Source: Thermomicrobiaceae bacterium (GTDB lineage: Bacteria > Chloroflexota > Chloroflexia > Thermomicrobiales > Thermomicrobiaceae). From it: DNA of 5,646 nt. The position numbers were made by a program, and so were the translations under genes. Of this stretch, positions 1-4,558 are shown in pieces. Location of the stretch: contig JAICWZ010000139.1 in assembly GCA_025966355.1 (NCBI GenBank), positions 1 through 5,646 on the forward strand. The letters run 5' to 3'. A model generated the notes under the pieces. That model was not told the origin of the DNA. It did not search any database and saw only the letters and a list, made by a program, of their open reading frames with translations. Position 1 is the first letter of the stretch; each line of letters begins with the position of its first letter.

Positions 1-209
1 CCGACGACCGGAATGACGCGCGTTCCGTGTGCCACCGCGAGGTCGGTCATGGCAAGCACCGAGGCGACCGCGTCGGAATCCGGGTGCGCATGAGTCACGA
101 TGAGCAGACCATTGGATCCGGTAATCTGATTCCAGATATCAGCAAACGACGCGTTCGTCTGCGACGATGTTGTTGCGCCGTCGCTCGTTGAAACGGAAAC
201 CTCATTCAC
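1..209 (-). CDS. DHH-family phosphoesterase, NrnA-like (nanoRNase / pAp phosphatase), 5' part only
   Basis: The first 69 codons are present and the gene runs off the left edge. Residues 36-50 read LLIVTHAHPDSDAVA plus S, the first DHH-superfamily motif (H-x-x-P-D-x-D), with H40, D44 and D46 as expected metal ligands. After it comes a helix and a strand (TRVIPVV) typical of the Rossmann-like DHH domain. By family knowledge such stand-alone proteins are NrnA-type enzymes that degrade 2-5-nt RNAs and/or dephosphorylate pAp in the cytoplasm. RecJ-like or other DHH proteins cannot be excluded, because the DHHA1 domain lies outside the window. The GTG at 209 overlaps the rbfA stop by 8 nt, implying translational coupling, with a weak GAGG 12 nt upstream. 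An in-frame ATG at 236 without an SD is the alternative and would overlap rbfA by 35 nt. Residues 1-25 are low-complexity Ser/Thr-rich and probably disordered. A position after rbfA is common in Gram-positive-type operons, where truB often follows. Confidence 0.85.
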   Translation of the reverse strand, partial: MNEVSVSTSDGATTSSQTNASFADIWNQITGSNGLLIVTHAHPDSDAVASVLAMTDLAVAHGTRVIPVV

Positions 210-597
210 GTTCGGGCTCGTCCTCACTCGATTCATCGGATCCCGCCGCGGCGGGTTCGTCGTGCAATTCGTTCAATACCCGTGTGATGGTATCGGCATA
301 CTGCATCGATCGGTCCGACTCGAAGGTGAGCTCGGGGATGTGGCGAAGCCGCATCCGCGGACGAAGTTGCCGTCGGATGAAGCCGGATGCCCCACGGAGT
401 GCTGTGAGCGCTTTGCCGAACTCCTCATCGGAACCGAGGACGGAGACATGCGCATGGGCATAGCGCAGATCAGGACTCATTTCCACGCGCGTGATACTGA
501 CCAGGCCGAGCCGAGGATCATTGAGATCCCGCTGCACGATTTCGCTTATCTCCGCGCGCAGGAACTCACCGACCTGTTGCTGTCGCCGTGTCGTCAC
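202..597 (-). CDS. rbfA: 30S ribosome-binding factor RbfA
   Basis: Small KH-like protein that binds the 30S subunit near the 5' end of 16S rRNA and supports late small-subunit maturation and cold adaptation (family knowledge). The 131 residues match the usual length of about 120-130. Conserved blocks visible here are DPRLGLVSITRVEMSPDLR (27-45), followed by the strand YAHAHVSV. The Ala-Ser-Gly (70-72) interhelical kink is typical of RbfA's variant KH fold. MRLRHIPELTFESD (82-95) is the hallmark C-terminal strand. Residues 117-131 form an acidic tail rich in Ser and Glu, probably disordered. The start is a GTG at 597 with AAAGG 10 nt upstream (608-612); the reading MTTRRQQQVGEFLRAEI fits RbfA N-termini. 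It lies 63 nt after infB, with a hairpin in between, and its last codons overlap the next gene. The operon position after infB is classical. Confidence 0.96.
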   Translation of the reverse strand: MTTRRQQQVGEFLRAEISEIVQRDLNDPRLGLVSITRVEMSPDLRYAHAHVSVLGSDEEFGKALTALRGASGFIRRQLRPRMRLRHIPELTFESDRSMQYADTITRVLNELHDEPAAAGSDESSEDEPERE

Positions 598-607
598 CGC
601 TTTGCAA

Positions 608-612
608 CCTTT
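608..612 (-). promoter_or_regulatory. Ribosome binding site of rbfA (decides a GTG start)
   Basis: AAAGG lies 10 nt before the GTG at 597 on the minus strand. It is the only SD-like stretch near the N-terminus and supports the non-ATG start. It is weaker than the infB and ylxR sites in the same operon. Confidence 0.55.
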
Positions 613-629
613 CTCGGCCGGAGCGCCGT

Positions 630-653
630 CAGGCCCCGTCGCAACGGGGCCTG
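630..653 (-). promoter_or_regulatory. Perfect 10-bp stem-loop in the infB-rbfA spacer
   Basis: On the minus strand CAGGCCCCGT, a TGCG loop and ACGGGGCCTG form an uninterrupted 10-bp, very GC-rich stem with a 4-nt loop. It begins 8 nt after the infB stop (661-663) and ends 32 nt before the rbfA GTG. No T-run follows on either strand, so it does not look like a standard intrinsic terminator. It could stabilise the 3' end of the upstream message, mark a processing site, or act as a weak or factor-dependent pause. The structure is seen directly; the role is inference. Confidence 0.7.
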
Positions 654-660
654 CGATGTT

Positions 661-2571
661 CTAGAGTGTTCGAGCGACCTGTTCGGTGTGATAGAACTCG
701 AACTGATCCCCGACCTGAACGTCCGCGAATCCGGCGAGCGTCACACCGCATTCATAACCGGCTTGCACCTCGCGCACGTCATCCTTGAAGCGTTTCATCG
801 ACGCGATCGTGCCGTCGTGCACCACCGTACCGCTGCGTAGCACGCGAACGCGCGAGTTGCGATTCGCCTTGCCGTCGAGCACATACAGCCCGGCCACCAC
901 GTCGCGTGTCGGCAGCCGGAAGGTGTTGCGCACCTCGGCATAGCCGTCGGTGAACTCCTTGATTTCCGGCTGCAAGAGACCGGTCATCGCGGCTTTCATC
1001 TCGTCGACGAGGTTGTAGATGATGTCGTAGTACCGGATATCGACGCCGGCTGAATCCGCGGCACGTCGAGCCGCGGCATCGGGCCGAACGGTGAAGCCAA
1101 TGATGATGGCGCCCGAAGCGACGGCGAGCATGACGTCCGATTCGGAGATCGCACCGGTGCCGGTATGGACCACCTTCACGCCAACGGTTGACGACTCGTC
1201 GTTCAGCTTCATCAAGGTTCCCTGGATCGCTTCGAGCGACCCCTGGACATCCGCCTTGAGGACGACGCGCAACTCCTGCGTCTCGCCTTCCTGCACGTGC
1301 GAATAGACCTCGTCGAGCTTGATCACACGGGTTTCGGTGAACGCTTCGGCGCGGCGCTGCCGCTGGCGCTCTTCGGCCAAAGTGCGGGCAACGCGCTCAT
1401 CCTCGACAACCTGCAGAATGTCGCCGGCTTCCGGTACGTCGAACAGTCCGAGAATCTCGACCGGCGACGACGGTTCGGCGCGGCGAACGCGGTGGGCCTG
1501 GTCGTCGTTCATCGCCTTGATACGCCCCCAGGTAGCTCCAACGACGATCATGTCGCGCATGCTCAGCGTGCCCGACTGGATGAGCGCCGTCGCCACCGGG
1601 CCACGGCTGCGATCGACCTTCGCTTCAATGATGACGCCGATGGCCGGTTTGTTCGGATTCGCCTTCAGATCCTGCACGTCGGCGACGAGCAAGATGATTT
1701 CGAGCAGATCGTCGATACCAAGCCGCTCCTTCGCCGATATTTCGACGAATGGCACGTCTCCGCCGTAATCCTCGGGGATGACGCCGATATCCGAGAGCTG
1801 CTGTTTGACCCGATCGGGATTGGCCGAAGGAAGGTCGATCTTGTTGACCGCGACGATGATCGGAACATTGGCGGCGCGTGCGTGGTTGACGGCCTCTCGC
1901 GTTTGCGGCATCACGCCGTCATCCGCGGCGACGACCAGCACGGCGATATCCGTCACCTGCGCGCCACGGGCGCGCATCGCCGTAAACGCTTCGTGGCCAG
2001 GTGTATCCAGGAACGTGATCTTGCGACCCTGGATATCAACCTGATACGCACCGATATGCTGGGTGATACCGCCCGCTTCGCCCTCGGCAACCTTTGTTTC
2101 ACGGATGGCGTCGAGCAGTTTGGTCTTACCGTGGTCGACGTGGCCCATGATCGTCACGACCGGTGGGCGCGTCACGGCGTCCGGATCGGTTGCCAGTTCA
2201 TCACGCCTGGTCTCAACCGCCGCGTTCGCGTGTTGGACGACCTCGGGCACGTGCTCTTCGGTTTCGAAGCCGAGCTCCGCCGCAACGCTGGATGCGGTTT
2301 CGAAATCGATCTGCTGGTTGATGTTCGCCATGATGTTCCGGCCCATGAGGATCTTGATCACCTCGACCGGATTCACGCCGAGCGCATCGGCGAGTTCGCC
2401 AACCGACATCGCCGGCCCGATGACGACCGGGCCGGTGTTGACCGGGGCGCGTCGCGCCTCCATGACCTGCGTTGAGCGAGTGGATGGACCGCTCGACGTC
2501 GGCGGAGCGTTCCGTCCACGGTTCGATCGACCTCGTCCCCCGCCGCGTCCACCTCTTCGGTTTTGACTCAT
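661..2571 (-). CDS. infB: Translation initiation factor IF-2
   Basis: GTPase that brings fMet-tRNA to the 30S subunit and promotes 50S joining. The 636 residues show a short Arg/Gly-rich N-terminus (5-20), then an IF2_N helical domain around 54-103 ([20 protein letters not shown]). The GTPase domain starts near 137. G1 is GHVDHGKT (143-150), the G2 region is GGIT (167-170), G3 is DTPGHE (189-194) with the catalytic-type His193, G4 is NKID (243-246) and G5 is SAK (279-281). EF-Tu-like domain 2 follows (about 309-400), then the IF2 core domain (about 432-520). The C-terminal fMet-tRNA-binding domain is about 535-636. All GTP-binding residues are intact. The protein is short for the family (E. 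coli 890, B. subtilis about 716) because the N-terminal extension is minimal. The ATG at 2571 has AGGAGGT 4-5 nt upstream, a very strong site. It starts 23 nt after the ylxR stop and is followed by a hairpin and rbfA. Confidence 0.98.
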   Translation of the reverse strand: MSQNRRGGRGGGRGRSNRGRNAPPTSSGPSTRSTQVMEARRAPVNTGPVVIGPAMSVGELADALGVNPVEVIKILMGRNIMANINQQIDFETASSVAAELGFETEEHVPEVVQHANAAVETRRDELATDPDAVTRPPVVTIMGHVDHGKTKLLDAIRETKVAEGEAGGITQHIGAYQVDIQGRKITFLDTPGHEAFTAMRARGAQVTDIAVLVVAADDGVMPQTREAVNHARAANVPIIVAVNKIDLPSANPDRVKQQLSDIGVIPEDYGGDVPFVEISAKERLGIDDLLEIILLVADVQDLKANPNKPAIGVIIEAKVDRSRGPVATALIQSGTLSMRDMIVVGATWGRIKAMNDDQAHRVRRAEPSSPVEILGLFDVPEAGDILQVVEDERVARTLAEERQRQRRAEAFTETRVIKLDEVYSHVQEGETQELRVVLKADVQGSLEAIQGTLMKLNDESSTVGVKVVHTGTGAISESDVMLAVASGAIIIGFTVRPDAAARRAADSAGVDIRYYDIIYNLVDEMKAAMTGLLQPEIKEFTDGYAEVRNTFRLPTRDVVAGLYVLDGKANRNSRVRVLRSGTVVHDGTIASMKRFKDDVREVQAGYECGVTLAGFADVQVGDQFEFYHTEQVARTL

Positions 2572-2575
2572 AAAT

Positions 2576-2582
2576 ACCTCCT
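2576..2582 (-). promoter_or_regulatory. Strong ribosome binding site of infB
   Basis: AGGAGGT on the minus strand, five bases from its GG core to the ATG at 2571. It fixes the infB start and is almost the only content of the 23-nt gap between ylxR and infB. Confidence 0.85.
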
Positions 2583-2594
2583 ATTGGCGCGGCG

Positions 2595-2927
2595 TCAGCT
2601 TCGTACGTTGTCGTCCTTTCGAAAGTGCTCGTCCGCGTATTGACTCAATACGTTTCGAACGTCCGCGTCGATATCCGCTTTGAGCGCCCGGTCGAGCGCG
2701 GTGCCGACGACGGCCCGCTCCCAACATATGTACTTGTCGCAAAGATATGCGCCACGCCCATTACGTTTTCCGGTTGGATCGATTTGGACACCTTCGTCTG
2801 GAGTTCTTACGATGCGTACGAACTGTCGCTTGGCGTCCTTGTCTCGACAAACGACGCATGTTCGCAACGGAACATGCTTTGGGCGAGGCCCCTTGCGGCT
2901 CGCTCGTGCTCCGATGCTCCCTGACAT
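2595..2927 (-). CDS. ylxR: YlxR family RNA-binding protein (RnpM-like)
   Basis: A 110-residue basic protein encoded between nusA and infB, the classical location of ylxR. The core reads PLRTCVVCRDKDAKRQFVRIVR (20-41) and then NGRGAYLC (56-63). R-T-C-V-V-C and G-R-G-A-Y are the family signatures. Members bind RNA, and in Bacillus the protein has been linked to RNase P modulation and to gene regulation; which role applies here cannot be read from sequence. Four cysteines, C24-x2-C27 and C63-x4-C68, could form a zinc site (inference). Residues 1-19 are basic and probably flexible. The ATG at 2927 has an exceptional SD. The gene lies 30 nt after nusA and 23 nt before infB, so it is co-transcribed with both. 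The L7Ae-like ylxQ, often found between ylxR and infB, is absent. Confidence 0.93.
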   Translation of the reverse strand: MSGSIGARASRKGPRPKHVPLRTCVVCRDKDAKRQFVRIVRTPDEGVQIDPTGKRNGRGAYLCDKYICWERAVVGTALDRALKADIDADVRNVLSQYADEHFRKDDNVRS

Positions 2928-2930
2928 TCG

Positions 2931-2940
2931 ATCACCTCCG
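2931..2940 (-). promoter_or_regulatory. Unusually long Shine-Dalgarno sequence of ylxR
   Basis: GGAGGTGATC on the minus strand covers 10 consecutive bases complementary to the canonical 3' end of bacterial 16S rRNA (GATCACCTCC). The gap from GGAGG to the ATG at 2927 is 7 nt. It lies in the 30-nt spacer between nusA and ylxR and fixes the ylxR start. Confidence 0.85.
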
Positions 2941-2957
2941 GCGTGTATGACGAAGTT

Positions 2958-4298
2958 CTACGCCGGCCGTTCACTACCAACCTGCGAATTTTCTTCCTCG
3001 GTTACCGGAATCTCGTCACCCGTTTCGTAGTCGAAGCGGGCACGCAGATCGCGGTTGTAATAGACGTTCAGCACGCCGTTCTCGACTTCGACGTCAACGC
3101 TCATGTTAACCAGATCCGGCGTCAGTGGTCCGAACTCCTTCTCGCGCACATTGATCGTGCCGCCGGCATGAACCAGGCGCGGCTGACGGCCAAGGCCCAT
3201 CATGTCGTCCGGTCCGCTGGCCAGTGCCTCGCGGGCGCGACGAAGAATGTCGTCATCGCCACTCGCGCGCAGCGCTTCCGGATCCTTGATGTCGATACGC
3301 CATCCGGTCAACTTGTAGGCAAGTCTGGCGTTCTGACCGTCTTTCCCGATCGCGAGCGACATCTGCTCCGTCGGAACGATCACCCGCGCGACCTTTTCGT
3401 CGTCGTTCAACGAAACGCTGATCGGCTTGGCCGGGCTGAGCGCGTTCGAGATGAAGGTCGGGAGATCGGGCGACCATTCGATCACATCGATCTTCTCCCC
3501 GTACAACTCGTTGACGATGTTCTGGATGCGCACGCCGCGTACACCGACGCAGGAGCCGACCGGATCGACCTTCTCCTGGCGAGCGGCGACGGCGACTTTC
3601 GAACGCAGGCCCGGCTCACGCGCAACCGCCATGATCTCAACGGCGCCGCTGAAGATTTCCGGCACTTCGAGCTCGAAGAGTCGCTTGATCAAGCTGGCGT
3701 GCGTGCGCGAGACGATCAACTGTGGCCCGCGCGGGTCCTTGTTGACCTCAACGAGGTACACCTTGAGCCGCTGGCCCGGGCGGTAGCGCTCGTTCGGTAC
3801 CTGCTCGCGCGCCGGCATGACCGCTTCGGCCTTACCCAGGTCGACAATGACGGCTTTCGGATCGGCCCGCTGTACGATGCCGTTCAGCACTTCGCCGACG
3901 CGATCGATATATTCGGAATAGACCCCTTCGCGCTCGAAATCGCGAATGCGCTGCAAAACAACCTGCTTGGCCGTTTGCGCGGCGATGCGACCAAAGTTCT
4001 GCGGCGTCTTGTCAAAGCGCACAGGTTCGCCGATGATCGCGTCGGGGTGGGTCTTACGCGCTTCCTGAACGGTGATCTCGGTTTCGGGATCCTCAACCTC
4101 TTCGACCACCTGCTTGACGACGTAAATGCGGATCGAACCGCTGGTTGGCTCCAGTTCCACCTGCACTTCTTCGTCGGTGCCCGCCATCTTTTTGTAAACC
4201 GTCTTAAGCGCGTGCTCGACGGAGGTCAGGACTGCTTCCTTCGGAATACCGCGCTCGGCCGCGATCTGCGCAATGGCGGTGTAGAAATCGCTCTTCAT
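2958..4298 (-). CDS. nusA: Transcription termination/antitermination factor NusA
   Basis: RNA polymerase-binding factor that modulates pausing, intrinsic termination and antitermination. In the 446-residue reading from the ATG at 4298, the N-terminal polymerase-binding domain is about 1-125 (MKSDFYTAIAQIAAERGIPK onward). The S1 domain is about 133-198 (VGEVLNGIVQRADPKAVIVDLG). KH1 carries DPVGSCVGVRG (245-255) and KH2 carries IVPTEQMSLAIGKDGQNARL (307-326). Beyond KH2, about 105 residues form an unusual tail without recognisable E. coli-type acidic repeats. An in-frame TTG at 4322 would add eight residues but has no SD. The ATG at 4298 has AAGGAGG upstream, though with a long 11-nt spacer, and gives the normal NusA N-terminus. 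It is the first gene of the operon, with no rimP before it. Its leader contains an intrinsic terminator, suggesting attenuation. It ends 30 nt before ylxR. Confidence 0.97.
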   Translation of the reverse strand: MKSDFYTAIAQIAAERGIPKEAVLTSVEHALKTVYKKMAGTDEEVQVELEPTSGSIRIYVVKQVVEEVEDPETEITVQEARKTHPDAIIGEPVRFDKTPQNFGRIAAQTAKQVVLQRIRDFEREGVYSEYIDRVGEVLNGIVQRADPKAVIVDLGKAEAVMPAREQVPNERYRPGQRLKVYLVEVNKDPRGPQLIVSRTHASLIKRLFELEVPEIFSGAVEIMAVAREPGLRSKVAVAARQEKVDPVGSCVGVRGVRIQNIVNELYGEKIDVIEWSPDLPTFISNALSPAKPISVSLNDDEKVARVIVPTEQMSLAIGKDGQNARLAYKLTGWRIDIKDPEALRASGDDDILRRAREALASGPDDMMGLGRQPRLVHAGGTINVREKEFGPLTPDLVNMSVDVEVENGVLNVYYNRDLRARFDYETGDEIPVTEEENSQVGSERPA

Positions 4299-4301
4299 TG
4301 T

Positions 4302-4316
4302 GAGGGAAACCTCCTT
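4302..4316 (-). promoter_or_regulatory. nusA ribosome binding site with overlapping mini-hairpin
   Basis: AAGGAGG (4316-4310) sits 11 nt before the ATG at 4298. GAGG (4313-4310), a TTTC loop (4309-4306) and CCTC (4305-4302) form a 4-bp stem that would mask the SD. The SD supports the ATG over the upstream TTG at 4322. Whether the small stem matters in vivo is uncertain. Confidence 0.6.
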
Positions 4317-4386
4317 CGCCAACCGCGTTGTGAGAACTCTCTGAATATCGGGTGTTCCGTCCCCAGAGCGAGATCGTCAGACGCCC

Positions 4387-4417
4387 AGAAAAAATGAAAG
4401 TGGGCGGAGCCCACTTT
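4387..4417 (-). terminator. Intrinsic terminator inside the nusA leader (candidate attenuator)
   Basis: On the minus strand AAAGTGGGC (4417-4409), loop TCC (4408-4406) and GCCCACTTT (4405-4397) make a perfect 9-bp stem, followed by CA and six T (4394-4389). On the plus strand no T-run follows, so the terminator points towards nusA. It lies about 22 nt after the estimated start site of the promoter at 4446-4473 and 88 nt before the nusA ATG. Transcripts ended here would be about 50 nt. No gene upstream on the minus strand in this window needs a terminator here, because the neighbour is divergent. The most economical reading is transcription attenuation of the nusA operon. Confidence 0.8.
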
Positions 4418-4445
4418 GACCAGGGCATTGTCGATTCCTGGGTGA

Positions 4446-4473
4446 AGTATATCAAATACGGACAGGTGGTCAG
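4446..4473 (-). promoter_or_regulatory. Predicted sigma-70-type promoter of the nusA operon
   Basis: The minus strand reads CTGACC (4473-4468; 4 of 6 to TTGACA), a 16-bp spacer, then TATACT (4451-4446; 5 of 6 to TATAAT). The start site is estimated near 4439, giving a leader of about 140 nt before nusA. I found no second promoter of similar quality between the leader terminator and the gene. The best there is GATATT at 4349-4344, without a -35. Confidence 0.65.
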
Positions 4474-4477
4474 TCCG

Positions 4478-4489
4478 CCGCGAACGCGG
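4478..4489. repeat. Short inverted repeat between the divergent promoters
   Basis: CCGCG-AA-CGCGG is a perfect 12-bp inverted repeat. It lies between the -35 of the nusA promoter (4468-4473) and the -35 position of the plus-strand promoter (about 4486-4491). It could be an operator, but in GC-rich DNA a 5-bp palindrome arm arises by chance fairly often. Confidence 0.3.
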
Positions 4490-4505
4490 AGATCGGCCAG
4501 CCTCG

Positions 4506-4514
4506 TGCTATAAT
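4506..4514 (+). promoter_or_regulatory. Extended -10 promoter of the YvcK-like gene
   Basis: TGCTATAAT is a consensus -10 hexamer preceded by the TGn extension. At 17-bp spacing the -35 position (4486-4491, GCGGAG) shows no match, which fits an extended -10 promoter. The start site is estimated near 4521, giving a 5' leader of about 38 nt. That leader opens with a small stem-loop, GACCG-CTTA-CGGTC (4521-4534). A G-rich SD-like AGGGGGA (4549-4555) lies just before the ATG at 4559. Confidence 0.7.
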
Positions 4515-4558
4515 CCCGGCGACCGCTTACGGTCCGCGCGGGAGCAACAGGGGGACGA

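Larger units (their letters stand above)
4204..4428 (-). other. Possible leader reading frame crossing the attenuator (weak candidate)
   Basis: ATG at 4428 with AGGA (4439-4436) 7 nt upstream opens a 74-codon frame beginning MPWSKWAPPTFIF. The terminator stem occupies its codons 4-11. The frame then continues out of frame into the first 95 nt of nusA. A ribosome on it would cover the hairpin. The peptide after the first 20 codons looks like an ordinary off-frame shadow (Arg/His-rich). The AGGA may sit at the very 5' end of the transcript if transcription starts near 4439. I recognise no family. It is reported as a regulatory candidate and not as a confident gene. Confidence 0.2.

Noticed and set aside
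262..840. 192-codon plus-strand frame across rbfA and the infB end
   Set aside because: It crosses two genes and the intergenic hairpin, has no family motif, and has no promoter or SD.
1297..2475. 392-codon open frame on the plus strand, antisense to infB
   Set aside because: Composition is typical of a shadow of the infB GTPase coding frame (RRR, DDD, HDRH runs). infB is complete and fully conserved on the other strand.
4299..4322. TTG at 4322 as the nusA start
   Set aside because: No SD precedes it, the extra eight residues include the SD region itself, and NusA proteins normally begin close to MKSDFYTAI.
2943..4397. 484-codon open frame on the plus strand, antisense to nusA
   Set aside because: It mirrors nusA almost exactly, its protein is Arg/Asp/His-rich with no recognisable motif, and it lacks a good SD. 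Long antisense frames are expected in GC-rich genes.
4397..4417. Leader stem as a bidirectional terminator also serving plus-strand transcription
   Set aside because: On the plus strand the stem is followed by GACCAGGGC with no T-run. No plus-strand gene ends there in this window.
4299..4445. A known riboswitch or T-box in the nusA leader
   Set aside because: The predicted RNA before the terminator is only about 22 nt plus the stem, too short for any aptamer I know, and no T-box or other conserved element is visible.
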